IMG/VR virus record: IMGVR_UViG_3300032516_001331
Location: 1 to 29,772 of that record
Direction: 5' to 3' (one strand)
Source: a virus
Length of the DNA: 29,772 nucleotides
Both the position numbers and the translations under genes were made by a program. Shown in pieces: positions 15,260 to 23,473 of this stretch (position 1 is the stretch's first letter; each line of letters opens with the position of its first letter). The notes below the pieces were generated by a model. That model saw nothing but the letters and a program-made list of their open reading frames with translations, ran no database searches and was not told the origin of the DNA.

Positions 15260-16027
15260 ATGTCCTCACACATTTTGATACAGAACCCTAGTGATATGTC
15301 CTCAAGATTTAGTACTCAGGACGGGCTCGGGCAGGAAGAATCTAACATTGAAGACGCTATGGGGGCTCTTATTGATCGGAGCCTAACCGTAAAAATTGAG
15401 GAGATTGATTATAAAAAATTAGAATTTGATGCAGTATCAAAATACTTAGATAGAATTCCCGATAGAGAAGCCGATTTGATCCGGTTATATCATCGAGATA
15501 AGATGAAGCAAGAACAAATAGCAAGACTTTTTAGTATTACTCAAGCCGCCGTCTCTTATCGTTTACATCGTGGTATTAAGAGGATTCAATTTTTAAGGAC
15601 TATTCCGGAACTTGATCAAGAAGAATTTGATGTTGATTTAGGCCATGTTTTTAATAATCAAGATCGAGAAATTCTTTGGCGGATGTATGAAACGACTTGT
15701 CAAAGTGAAATTGCTAAACAGATGGGTTTAACCCAAGGTCGGGTTCGTCATCGGTTTTTTAGGTCTTTGGCAAAGATAAAAGATCTTATTGCTGGCGAAG
15801 TTCGAGAAAAACAAACATATCTCGATGCCTTGAAAAAACATAATAAGACGTCTGAGTACATTGAATCTGCTCAAACTGAACTTGATAATTGCATTGTAAA
15901 TAGTAAATATGCTAGATATTATAGGGTATTCTTTGCCATTAGTGATAAACATTTCAACCTTTTGCACGAGGTGAAATTTCCACAATTTGCTGATCGCGGC
16001 GACGCCCAGGTTTTGCCGATCGATTAA
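15260..16027 (+). CDS. sigma-factor-like protein with two region-4-type helix-turn-helix domains
   Basis: 255 aa. Residues 60-112 resemble sigma-70 region 4: IPDREADLIRLYH, then a helix-turn-helix KQEQIARLFSITQAAVSYRL and a basic helix. Residues 128-177 repeat the plan: NNQDREILWRMYE, then QSEIAKQMGLTQGRVRHRF. No region 2 (-10 recognition, core binding) is visible, and the acidic N-tail (1-55) and helical C-tail (180-255) match nothing I know. It could bind two tandem DNA sites or replace sigma region 4 on host polymerase, in the manner of phage late factors. The ATG at 15260 has GGAG 6-10 bases upstream. It lies between replication and structural genes, where a late-gene regulator would be expected. 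Confidence 0.8.
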   Translation: MSSHILIQNPSDMSSRFSTQDGLGQEESNIEDAMGALIDRSLTVKIEEIDYKKLEFDAVSKYLDRIPDREADLIRLYHRDKMKQEQIARLFSITQAAVSYRLHRGIKRIQFLRTIPELDQEEFDVDLGHVFNNQDREILWRMYETTCQSEIAKQMGLTQGRVRHRFFRSLAKIKDLIAGEVREKQTYLDALKKHNKTSEYIESAQTELDNCIVNSKYARYYRVFFAISDKHFNLLHEVKFPQFADRGDAQVLPID

Positions 16028-16036
16028 ATTTTTTTT
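15991..16036 (+). terminator. probable intrinsic terminator after the sigma-like gene
   Basis: GATC(GC)GGC at 15991-15999 pairs with GCCGATC at 16014-16020, leaving a 2-base bulge. Nine T follow at 16028-16036 after a short AT spacer. The stem overlaps the last codons of the gene. The gap between stem and T-run is longer than ideal. Confidence 0.5.
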
Positions 16037-16051
16037 TGATTTTAAATTAAT

Positions 16052-16552
16052 ATGAAGCCTTCACAAGTCGCTATGGCTCTACGCCATATCGCTTCAGCTA
16101 TTCAGGCTTCAAAGAATCCTGATCGAAAGCTTGTGGCCCGGGATTTAAAGAAAATAATCTCGGTTTTATTAAACAAACCTAGAGAATTAGTTCACAAAAA
16201 ATTTGTTGAAGCGTGGAAAAAGATCACGGAACCGTTCCGTGATCTGGGTGTTAGCGACGAGCCTCTTTACACTGATCCTAAACAAATACCATCCTCAAAA
16301 AGAATAAAATATATTGACTTCGGGGATGGATTGGTATTTGTTTTAAAAGCCCAACCTGGAGTTTATGATAATAAAGATGAGTATAGTATTATATTAGATT
16401 TTATGAATCCTATCACTAAATCAGTTGAGCGAGTTTATACAGGTCCAAAGTGTACCTTGGGAATAACTAAAGATGAATTTGCTGAAATGGTAGACGCAGC
16501 ATCTGATATTATGAATAATAATCAAAAAAATAAAGCATTTGATATAAATTGA
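16052..16552 (+). CDS. protein of unknown function (166 aa) with N-terminal RHIASAI segment
   Basis: I do not recognise the fold. The N-terminal 40 residues are a basic amphipathic helix region containing R-H-I-A-S-A-I, one of the recurring motifs in this window. The remainder has beta segments (KYIDFGDGLVFVLKA, EYSIILDFMN) and a helical end. The DNA holds a 25-base palindrome at 16221-16245. Its position at the switch from regulatory to structural genes suggests a late or virion protein, but this is inference only. Confidence 0.6.
   Translation: MKPSQVAMALRHIASAIQASKNPDRKLVARDLKKIISVLLNKPRELVHKKFVEAWKKITEPFRDLGVSDEPLYTDPKQIPSSKRIKYIDFGDGLVFVLKAQPGVYDNKDEYSIILDFMNPITKSVERVYTGPKCTLGITKDEFAEMVDAASDIMNNNQKNKAFDIN
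16221..16245 (+). repeat. 25-base palindrome inside a gene
   Basis: AGATCACGGAAC (16221-16232) is exactly complementary to GTTCCGTGATCT (16234-16245), with a single C at the centre. Confidence 0.93.
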
Positions 16553-16586
16553 TGTTTGGGCTTCTTTTAGCCTGTTCCGATGAATA

Positions 16587-17498
16587 ATGTCCTCGACTGT
16601 TGTAGGTGGCGGTTCATTTCAGTTCTCATTATCCTCTACTGGGGGTATTTGGCGCTGGTCTGTTCAGGCTGATAATATTCAAGGTGCTGGTCAATTTTAT
16701 TCAGTCACTGATATTTTAACTCCATATGGGAAAATCATAGACGCGGCCATTCCTCTCCCAGGGAATGTAGTTCTTTCCATGGCTGGTTCAATTGAACAAG
16801 TCATGCAACAGTTATCTTCTTATCTGGATGTTATTGGTCCGGTTATTTTCAATGTCATTGTAACTGAAGGCGGACCCCAAGTTATTGTGGGGGTTACTCA
16901 AATTCAGAATTCTGGAGCCATCGGTTCCTTCCTCACAGCTCTTTCTTCTTCAGATTCTCCTTGGCTGTTTTCTAACCCGACTGCCATAAGCGGGCTTGGG
17001 CGTGGACAATCGGGACAGTTTTCTTTAAAGATTAACCCTGGTATCCTTTTGTTTACAGATTCGCCATATACCGGTCGCGTAAATCTCCAAAATAGTCAAA
17101 ATTTGTCTACTGTTATTCCAATATTAGTAAATGTTACAGTTCTCCCAAGACCGGAAATTTTGGTTTCCCCAATAGTTATTAATCTATTTTTTAGTTTAAT
17201 AACTGAATCTTCAAATGGTGCTCAACAACTCACTGTGACCAACGATGGTCCTGTCGGATCTGTTTTGGATTTCACTACTGCTAAACTACAAAATAATAGC
17301 CCCTGGTTGGCTATCATACCCACCACAGGCGGTCCTTTAAACGCTGGAGAGAGTTCCATCATAACTCTTTCCCTTATGAATTCTAATGTTCCGAGAATAC
17401 CCGGAACATATTCTGATATACTTCGGGTGCAATCTTCTACTGCTTCCAACAATCCTGTAGATGTGCCAGTCAATCTAATCGTGACTGGTCCGATTTGA
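16587..17498 (+). CDS. Ig/BACON-like beta-sandwich protein, probable virion protein
   Basis: 303 aa, rich in Ser, Thr, Val and Ile. After an N-terminal beta region (1-100) there are two related beta-sandwich segments, about 105-186 and 215-300. Each has an S-P-W turn (124-126, 238-240), a G-x-x-G/GES stretch, a Y-x-G/Y-S-D turn and an alternating hydrophobic last strand before Pro. The pattern matches BACON or choice-of-anchor Ig-like domains, common in phage fibres, decoration proteins and secreted proteins. There is no signal peptide. Its 3' half encodes several stable hairpins (17174-17204, 17346-17372, 17386-17409, 17466-17488). Confidence 0.65.
   Translation: MSSTVVGGGSFQFSLSSTGGIWRWSVQADNIQGAGQFYSVTDILTPYGKIIDAAIPLPGNVVLSMAGSIEQVMQQLSSYLDVIGPVIFNVIVTEGGPQVIVGVTQIQNSGAIGSFLTALSSSDSPWLFSNPTAISGLGRGQSGQFSLKINPGILLFTDSPYTGRVNLQNSQNLSTVIPILVNVTVLPRPEILVSPIVINLFFSLITESSNGAQQLTVTNDGPVGSVLDFTTAKLQNNSPWLAIIPTTGGPLNAGESSIITLSLMNSNVPRIPGTYSDILRVQSSTASNNPVDVPVNLIVTGPI
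17346..17372 (+). repeat. 10-bp stem (one G-U), 7-base loop, inside the Ig-like gene
   Basis: GGAGAGAGTT (17346-17355) pairs with AACTCTTTCC (17363-17372). Confidence 0.8.
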
Positions 17499-17538
17499 TC
17501 CTAAGCTTGTTGTCTTCCGTGTTAATAGGTTAGGTAAT

Positions 17539-17796
17539 ATGGTACTCAAGATAGAGAATTTCCGGTTTTCATCGAGTTCAGTCGATGATTTCCCATCTCC
17601 TGATTCTTCAACCATAAGATCTGCCAGTGGGCGGGTCAGAATCGCCAGTTTAAATGATCTTGGTGGTTTCCGTGTCGCAGAAGATGACACTTTAGTTCGT
17701 ATTTCCCAAAAAGATTTTTGGAAATTAGGTCAAGACGAAAACGGGTTTTTCATAGAAAGACTTGTTGATGACGATTTAGGTCCGATATTAGGATAA
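17539..17796 (+). CDS. small protein of unknown function (85 aa)
   Basis: I do not recognise it. ATG 17539 follows AGG-containing sequence. The N-terminus is Ser-rich; a central R-V-R-I-A-S (32-37) resembles the recurring motif, although here it could be chance. The C-terminus is acidic. It precedes the 416-aa protein by three bases, so the two are co-translated. Confidence 0.55.
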   Translation: MVLKIENFRFSSSSVDDFPSPDSSTIRSASGRVRIASLNDLGGFRVAEDDTLVRISQKDFWKLGQDENGFFIERLVDDDLGPILG

Positions 17797-17799
17797 CTC

Positions 17800-19050
17800 A
17801 TGCCTATGGATATCCGTAAAGTAGCTTCCAGAGTTGCGATCGCTAGTGGTCAAGTTAGGACCGCTGGTGTTATTCAATTCCAAAAAGACCAAGGCCCGGT
17901 TCGACGTGACATCCGTGTTGATGGGTATGAATGGACTCCTGATAGTCTCCGAAATCTAGCCAAAATCCTGTGGGCGTCTCAAAGAGCCCATAGTTATGCC
18001 ATGTCGGCGTTTAGAATTTTTTCTAAAATGCCATCCTCTCAGTTCAGCCCTGATGGTCTCATGGGCGGTCGTGGATATATACAATCTATCAAAGATTTGC
18101 GTGCGAATTTAGCAAGCTCTGTTGAAATATTATCTTCTTTTACTGATACTGTCCATGACGAGATAAACGCGGATCACTGGCGTACAGCTGGTGATTCAGA
18201 AGAAGTTTCAGAAGAAGTTTCGGACGCTGTTGAAGACGCTGCAGATATTAAAGCAAACCCTGAACAATTTGTAGAAAACGAATATACTGAAGAAATTAAG
18301 AATCCGGATCCGGATGATTATAATCCATCTGTTGAGTCGGATGAGGAAGAAGAAGACGACGAAGAGGATGAAGATTCCTCCGGATTTTCGCAGACTTCTT
18401 CAAAAAGAGAAAAAGACGAAGAATTAAAAAAAAAGTTAAGTCAATCGGCTTTGCCGACTGATGAGAAAGAACAAAGCGTCGGTCTTTCTGATGTAGAAAA
18501 ACTGATGCATACAACTTCTAGTTATGATGAAATCATCAAGAAAAAACATATAATTCGTCGTATTGCCAATTCTATCCAATCAATCCCTGGCGGACTATAT
18601 CCGAACCCTGTTCTTGATCGTCGTGGCCCGGGAGCAGGTACTGGAGACTTCGGATCCGGTTATAATCCGCCTTGTGATGCTCCATCCGATGATCCGATGG
18701 GCGATGGTATGTCTAGCGGAGTTGAAGAAACTCAGTATTTATATGAAGGTCCTGATGCTAATGGAGATGGCGTTACAGGGTACGATGCTCCAACGACCGG
18801 GGATCTGACTAAATTAAAAACTTCTGCGGAAAGAGTTGCTAGAGTTGAAGGATATTCTTGGCTTCCTGGTTCCAGGAACGAGAAGAGTATGGATTATTAT
18901 CAAAGAGGTTTATCCGATATTGATGTAGCATGGATGCGCGCCCATGATTCTCCCAATTTAGGAGAGATTGATCCTGACGCTGTGCAGCGGAGGAAAGATA
19001 GGGAAGTTTCCAGTCTATTTTGGGATAAAGGAATAAATCGTGCCTTCTAG
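17800..19050 (+). CDS. large acidic low-complexity protein, probable virion or scaffold protein (416 aa)
   Basis: No known domain. It begins with R-K-V-A-S-R-V-A at 5-12 and has R-R-I-A-N-S-I at 253-259, both variants of the motif seen in other proteins here. Residues 125-210 are strongly acidic (EEVSEEVSD, then a D/E-rich run). The C-terminal third is Gly/Pro/Asp-rich. A 12-base tandem duplication (TCAGAAGAAGTT, 18196-18219) encodes S-E-E-V. Such composition is common in phage scaffold, inner-head or tail-assembly proteins. The gene overlaps the next by 11 bases. Confidence 0.55.
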   Translation: MPMDIRKVASRVAIASGQVRTAGVIQFQKDQGPVRRDIRVDGYEWTPDSLRNLAKILWASQRAHSYAMSAFRIFSKMPSSQFSPDGLMGGRGYIQSIKDLRANLASSVEILSSFTDTVHDEINADHWRTAGDSEEVSEEVSDAVEDAADIKANPEQFVENEYTEEIKNPDPDDYNPSVESDEEEEDDEEDEDSSGFSQTSSKREKDEELKKKLSQSALPTDEKEQSVGLSDVEKLMHTTSSYDEIIKKKHIIRRIANSIQSIPGGLYPNPVLDRRGPGAGTGDFGSGYNPPCDAPSDDPMGDGMSSGVEETQYLYEGPDANGDGVTGYDAPTTGDLTKLKTSAERVARVEGYSWLPGSRNEKSMDYYQRGLSDIDVAWMRAHDSPNLGEIDPDAVQRRKDREVSSLFWDKGINRAF

Positions 19051-20188
19051 TTTACCTACAGAAAGTGCTCTTCCGAAAGCTGTTAAGGATTTCGGAATTG
19101 GCCCTTATGATGCTTCTTTATCCGATTCACTTCATGGGGAAGACGATGAAGGTCGGGACGGTCCGAAAACATCTTTACCAGATGGTGGCGGATCAACTGC
19201 TATCTCCCCCGAACTTTTAATTAGTTATCCATCCAATAGTTCTCCTAGATCTTCATCTGCATTAATTCCTGGAGACTATGATAGACCGCCCTCTAGTCCT
19301 CATGATGACAGAAAAAGAGGAATTTATTTATCTCAATCCAAGCTTCCTGACGGGTTAGAACCCTCAGCAAGATCAGATTATTATGATCATATGACTACTG
19401 GACAAAATGGGAAACATCCTCCCGGGCAAAGTATAAATGATATATGGCCCTCAGAAAACTCTGGGGTTTATGCTCAAGAAGATAAAGAGGGATGCGATTC
19501 ACTCCCATCTCCTAATAAAAACGATTTTTCTCATGGAAATACTTTAGAACCTTATGGAAACGCTTGGTCTGGTTATGGGGTTGAAGATTTAAGTCAATTT
19601 ACTGGAGCTCCGAATGCTCCCGATTTATATTACGAGCAGACTAACGAGCCGAACTCTGGAGGTACGATTTTGTCGAACATTAAACCGTTTCATTTAAACT
19701 CGGTTCTTTCATCTTTCGCAAAAGATGAAATTTCTCTTGGAGAAACTGTAGATCAATTGGATATTTATTTGAATAGTGCAGACAAGGTTAAATCAAATTT
19801 AAAAGTGTCTAAGACAGCCACTGATTTGGAAGCTTCAGGTAAGCTTGCTTCTGAAGTTTTGAAAGAATATGGGAAGAAGGATTTAACTCGTCGTCAAATC
19901 CTTGAATACCTCCAAAATAATGGTCTCGGTCATAAACAGTTTTTAGCCAGTGATATTATACGGTGTCTTAAACACCGGCATGAAGTTTACGTACAGGATA
20001 ATATGGATACCTTCCCAATCGCCAAAAACGCTAGTGAGAATAGTTTAAGAGGTATTCACGCACAGCTCGTGAATCTTCATGTTGCTCATTCTCATATCCC
20101 TGAAGCTTCCGAAATTCTTTTAGAGTGCTCTGCCAGGATAGCCAAATCAATGGCTTTGGCTGAAAAGTCCGAGAGTCAAAATGGCTAA
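19040..20188 (+). CDS. disordered/helical protein, probable virion protein (382 aa)
   Basis: GTG 19040 starts inside the end of the previous frame, with AAGGA upstream. Residues 1-210 are Ser/Pro/Gly/Asp-rich and likely disordered. Residues 215-382 are helical and include a KKDLTRRQILEYLQNNG segment with the look of a small helix-turn-helix. The C-terminus contains A-R-I-A-K-S-M (365-371), another motif variant. I cannot assign a function. It overlaps the Cys-repeat gene by 8 bases. Confidence 0.55.
   Translation: MPSSLPTESALPKAVKDFGIGPYDASLSDSLHGEDDEGRDGPKTSLPDGGGSTAISPELLISYPSNSSPRSSSALIPGDYDRPPSSPHDDRKRGIYLSQSKLPDGLEPSARSDYYDHMTTGQNGKHPPGQSINDIWPSENSGVYAQEDKEGCDSLPSPNKNDFSHGNTLEPYGNAWSGYGVEDLSQFTGAPNAPDLYYEQTNEPNSGGTILSNIKPFHLNSVLSSFAKDEISLGETVDQLDIYLNSADKVKSNLKVSKTATDLEASGKLASEVLKEYGKKDLTRRQILEYLQNNGLGHKQFLASDIIRCLKHRHEVYVQDNMDTFPIAKNASENSLRGIHAQLVNLHVAHSHIPEASEILLECSARIAKSMALAEKSESQNG
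19707..19730 (+). repeat. 10-bp perfect stem with 4-base loop inside a gene
   Basis: TTTCATCTTT (19707-19716) is exactly complementary to 19721-19730; the loop is CGCA. Confidence 0.9.
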
Positions 20189-22097
20189 GAAAATAGACGT
20201 ATCAACCGGAATTGGTGATATAACGGACATCCTGAATGATCAGGGTGTTGCGGATCTTTCCTGGTTGAATGTCAGTGAAGCTGACTATAGAGCTTTGGAA
20301 ACTCTTCCTAAGCAGAATCTTGATATGATTCCTGAGCTTTCTCATGCCTTGACTAGAGAGCCAGGTAGCAATGTCCCGTTTGTAATTCCTATACGTCCTA
20401 ATGTTATTGTAAATCAACAACCGAGTCTTGGATGGAGTCCTCCTCGGGATACAACCTCTCCTGTTCGTGATCGGGTTTCCCGCCTTGTTATGGCCGGACA
20501 TAAGCCGTCTGAAATTCAAGAGAAGCTTTCTCTTGAATTTTCTAATAAACAAATTCAGCTAGCCGGCTCCTTGATCAAGGAGGTTATCCAGGAGAGAGGT
20601 CTTCTGGGAAACGTTTATATAAATTCTGCTCATTTTCCTCGTTGTTCTCAAGGTTACTCAGAAGATAAAAAATTCGTAGCTTCTCACGCTAAGGAAGCTC
20701 TTTTTATTCTTGCAAAAGATGAGTGTGCTGGGTGCGTATGTGCTCGAGGCGGTACTTGTTCGGTATTTAAGAAGAGAATCACTAGTTCCATACCATATGA
20801 TGATAAGACTCTTTCCTATTATTCTCCAAAATTAGCTTCCGAAGGGAAGACTATTTCTAAGGATGGTAATGCGAAGGTTCGTCTTCGTATGGCCTTCTTG
20901 GATAATCCAAGAAGAGTGTCTTCTGAGCCTGTCCTTAGGGTCCAAGAACAACACCATCCTAAACCCGTTCAAGCATCTGAAGCATCCGTCAAAGCCTATT
21001 TGGAGCGTGCGGCGACCCCTTCAACGAAGGTAGAACCTCTTCCAAGCCCGTCTTATATGGCTTATGCCCGCCGGATGATGGCAGGAGCTAATGATACTAA
21101 GATTTTAACCGGTTCCCCCGACCCTGATCTTCGGAAGCTTGCTGGTTTATATGGAATATTAGGACATACGTATCTAGATATGGATGTTCTTGGAGGATGT
21201 CGGAATACCGTTGCTTTTGTTAAAAAATATGGGTCTCCGGATTTTATTATTCGCAGAAGAGCTGTTTGTGAAATATGTAAGGGGCTTCCTGACGGTGGTT
21301 GTGCCCAACTCTGCCATTCGTCAAGAATCGTTTCCAATACCCCTACTGTAGGGAAGGTTGCGTTTTTAGGCGCTGTTGAACGAGCAGTTCTTGAGAATCG
21401 TTTAACTACTAAATTAGCATCTTCTATTGTTTCTTCAATTAAATCTGACTCTAATAATTGGGGTCGTTTAACTGCTACCATCAACCTTTTTAAGCCTGGG
21501 AATAAAGAAACCCCTATATATGAAAAGGGCAGCGTTTCTTTCTTCCATGGGAGCACCAGTTCTGAAAATACTTCTGTCGATATAGACCCTGAAGAAATTC
21601 GGAGATTTATATCTCATCTTATGAATACCGGAATGCGTGGTCAGAGTTTGACTTCTGCAGTCCTTAGTCGCTATACTAAATCAAATTTATCTGAAAATCC
21701 TACGGCAGTCCGTTCAGCGGCTGAAAACAATGGAATTCAAGGTTTCTATTATATAGATCCTACTGCTTATAACGATTACGGTCATGGTTGTACAGCGGGT
21801 TCTTCTCAATTTAGGAAGCGCGGAGCTAAATATATATTAGCTAGTTCTTCTTGCACCGGGTGTGTTCTTCAAACATCTCCTGGATGGTGCTCTAAATATG
21901 CTAAAGAAATGATCCGGCAGGTGCCGGAGTCAGTAAAAGCTGATTTTAAGAAAAAGTCCCTACCGGTAATTCATGCCGCTGTTGAAAATCCGGTTGAAAA
22001 ATATCAACTTGATGATGGCATGAATTTCGATGTTTCGGGTAGTTCGAAATCTGTTTTAGATATAAATATTTCGCATCCTGAATTGCAAAACATATAA
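20181..22097 (+). CDS. protein with three copies of a Cys4 module, unknown family (638 aa)
   Basis: Three regions share one plan, G-x-x-G-x-x-Y-[I/L] then a lone Cys, 20-26 residues, C-x2-C, 7-8 residues, Cys and a basic helix. Copy 1 has Cys155, 182, 185 and 193. Copy 2 has Cys340, 363, 366 and 374. Copy 3 has Cys537, 558, 561 and 570. Each copy is preceded by about 50-90 residues of helix, so the repeat unit is probably larger than the Cys module. Four regularly spaced Cys suggest a bound metal (zinc or an Fe-S cluster). I do not recognise the domain. The protein lies among probable virion genes just before the terminase region. ATG 20181 overlaps the previous stop. The gene contains a 13-bp perfect hairpin (20512-20540) and a 10-bp palindrome (20894-20914). 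Confidence 0.65.
   Translation: MAKKIDVSTGIGDITDILNDQGVADLSWLNVSEADYRALETLPKQNLDMIPELSHALTREPGSNVPFVIPIRPNVIVNQQPSLGWSPPRDTTSPVRDRVSRLVMAGHKPSEIQEKLSLEFSNKQIQLAGSLIKEVIQERGLLGNVYINSAHFPRCSQGYSEDKKFVASHAKEALFILAKDECAGCVCARGGTCSVFKKRITSSIPYDDKTLSYYSPKLASEGKTISKDGNAKVRLRMAFLDNPRRVSSEPVLRVQEQHHPKPVQASEASVKAYLERAATPSTKVEPLPSPSYMAYARRMMAGANDTKILTGSPDPDLRKLAGLYGILGHTYLDMDVLGGCRNTVAFVKKYGSPDFIIRRRAVCEICKGLPDGGCAQLCHSSRIVSNTPTVGKVAFLGAVERAVLENRLTTKLASSIVSSIKSDSNNWGRLTATINLFKPGNKETPIYEKGSVSFFHGSTSSENTSVDIDPEEIRRFISHLMNTGMRGQSLTSAVLSRYTKSNLSENPTAVRSAAENNGIQGFYYIDPTAYNDYGHGCTAGSSQFRKRGAKYILASSSCTGCVLQTSPGWCSKYAKEMIRQVPESVKADFKKKSLPVIHAAVENPVEKYQLDDGMNFDVSGSSKSVLDINISHPELQNI
20512..20540 (+). repeat. 13-bp perfect stem with 3-base loop inside the Cys-repeat gene
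   Basis: AAATTCAAGAGAA (20512-20524) is exactly complementary to 20528-20540; the loop is GCT and a G-U pair extends it by one. A 16-bp palindrome (CTCCTTGA and its complement) follows at 20567-20582. Confidence 0.93.
20894..20914 (+). repeat. 21-base palindrome inside the Cys-repeat gene
   Basis: CTTCTTGGAT (20894-20903) is exactly complementary to ATCCAAGAAG (20905-20914) around one A. Confidence 0.9.
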
Positions 22098-22119
22098 GTT
22101 TATAGTATAGTTTTAAAAT

Positions 22120-22689
22120 ATGGGTAATGTTTCGAACCGTAATAATGGAAAAATCTTAAGATTACCTGGCGGATCGGAGGTAAATTCTTCAGATATAGGG
22201 GCAGAATATGTCGTTGGGCAAGGCGGGGACATGCCTTTGTCCGAAATCGTTGATCCAACTGACGCTAGTAAAGATTATAGAGAACGTGAGATATTTGTCC
22301 AAGATGAACAAATAGTTCAAGCTGTCATCAATAAATCTTCAACCTCCGACTTAATTGATATTGTTTTATTAGAAATATCAGAAGAATTATCCCATCTAAA
22401 ATGGGAGAGAAAACAATCAGCTCTGAATGGGAAATCAACCATAAATCATACTATAGCTAGAATAGCTAGTCTTAAACAATTATCTGAAATTTTGATTAAA
22501 AGAAAAGAAATTAATTTAAATGATGATTTTAATTTAAAATCCCCCAAATTCCAAAAAGTATTTGAAATTTGGATGAATTTCTTCTATGACTCTATGGTTA
22601 AAGTTGGTGTAGACGAAAAAATCATAGATTTAGTTTTCAATCAAATGAAGGCAGATATGGTGGATTGGGAGCTTCAAATGAAGTCTTAA
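22120..22689 (+). CDS. protein of unknown function upstream of terminase (189 aa)
   Basis: The position just before the homing endonuclease and large terminase is where a small terminase subunit often lies, and the C-terminal half is helical. However, I see no clear helix-turn-helix, so this is only a possibility. R-I-A-S occurs at 114-117. The N-terminal 60 residues look disordered. The coding DNA has an 11-bp stem with one mismatch (22544-22554 with 22560-22572 region) and a 17-base palindrome at 22525-22541. Confidence 0.55.
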   Translation: MGNVSNRNNGKILRLPGGSEVNSSDIGAEYVVGQGGDMPLSEIVDPTDASKDYREREIFVQDEQIVQAVINKSSTSDLIDIVLLEISEELSHLKWERKQSALNGKSTINHTIARIASLKQLSEILIKRKEINLNDDFNLKSPKFQKVFEIWMNFFYDSMVKVGVDEKIIDLVFNQMKADMVDWELQMKS

Positions 22690-22702
22690 TGCTACTACCA
22701 AG

Positions 22703-23473
22703 GTGAATCCATTGATAGTTTATTGTCATATTCACGTTGAATCAAACAGACGTTATATTGGTTTAACTAAACATTCCACCTTTTCAACGTGGAACAGACA
22801 TGTTTATTCCGCAAATAAGATAAAGAATGGGAAATTTTATATAACTAGTCATTTTTCGAATGCAATTAGAAAATATGGAAAGGATGCATTTTCCCATGAA
22901 ATTTTAGGAAAAAATTTAACTTTGGAAGAAGCTAATGAATTAGAAAAAGAGAAAATTTTAGAATTTGATACTAGAAACCCAGAAAAGGGTTTTAATATAA
23001 TGAAAGGAGGCGGATTTTATCAATCAAATAAAATAAAAAATCCTTGGGATAGACCAGAGTATAGAGCGAAGATGTTACCATTACTTCGTAAAACCCCAAA
23101 AACAAAAGCTAAAATATCCGCTTCTTTAATGGGCCACGTTATGAATGAAGATACGAAGAAAAAAATATCTATCGCTGGTAAAGGAAAAATATTAAACTCT
23201 GAAATCAGGAAAAAAATCGCAGTATCAAATACTGGAAAATTTCATACTGTAGAATCGAAATTAAGAATGTCTAATATTCAAAAATCTATTGCGGCAACAT
23301 CAGATTCTAAGGTTAAGAGATCAAAAGCGACTAAAGGCAGGATTTTGAGTTTTGAAACTAAATTGAATTTATCGAAAATAAATACTGGAAAATCGATCTC
23401 TATTGAAACGCGATTAAAAAATTCCAATTCTATGAAGAAATATAAAATGGAAAATTTATTATGCCTAGTGTAG
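22703..23473 (+). CDS. GIY-YIG homing endonuclease with NUMOD3-type repeats
   Basis: 256 aa from GTG 22703. The N-terminal domain has the V-Y-C ... R-R-Y-I-G-L-T pair that stands for GIY-YIG, a catalytic-type Arg (about 32), and A-I-R-K-Y-G-K-D-A-F with a downstream Glu (about 66). This is the layout of T4 Seg/I-TevI-like nucleases. The C-terminal half has repeated K-x-K-I-S/T-G-K segments of the NUMOD3 DNA-binding type. It is more AT- and Lys-rich than its neighbours and lacks the long inverted repeats seen in them, both consistent with a mobile gene that arrived separately. It sits between the 189-aa gene and terL, with its stop 13 bases inside terL, and leaves both flanking genes intact. 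It is therefore a free-standing rather than intron-encoded nuclease. Confidence 0.88.
   Translation: MNPLIVYCHIHVESNRRYIGLTKHSTFSTWNRHVYSANKIKNGKFYITSHFSNAIRKYGKDAFSHEILGKNLTLEEANELEKEKILEFDTRNPEKGFNIMKGGGFYQSNKIKNPWDRPEYRAKMLPLLRKTPKTKAKISASLMGHVMNEDTKKKISIAGKGKILNSEIRKKIAVSNTGKFHTVESKLRMSNIQKSIAATSDSKVKRSKATKGRILSFETKLNLSKINTGKSISIETRLKNSNSMKKYKMENLLCLV

Noticed and set aside
21062-21556. 164-codon minus-strand open frame
   Set aside because: It lies wholly antisense to the Cys-repeat protein, whose repeated motifs show that the plus frame is the real one.
22703-23473. Intron-encoded endonuclease interrupting terL
   Set aside because: The terL frame is complete from 23461 with all motifs, and the upstream gene is also complete, so no intron needs to be removed.
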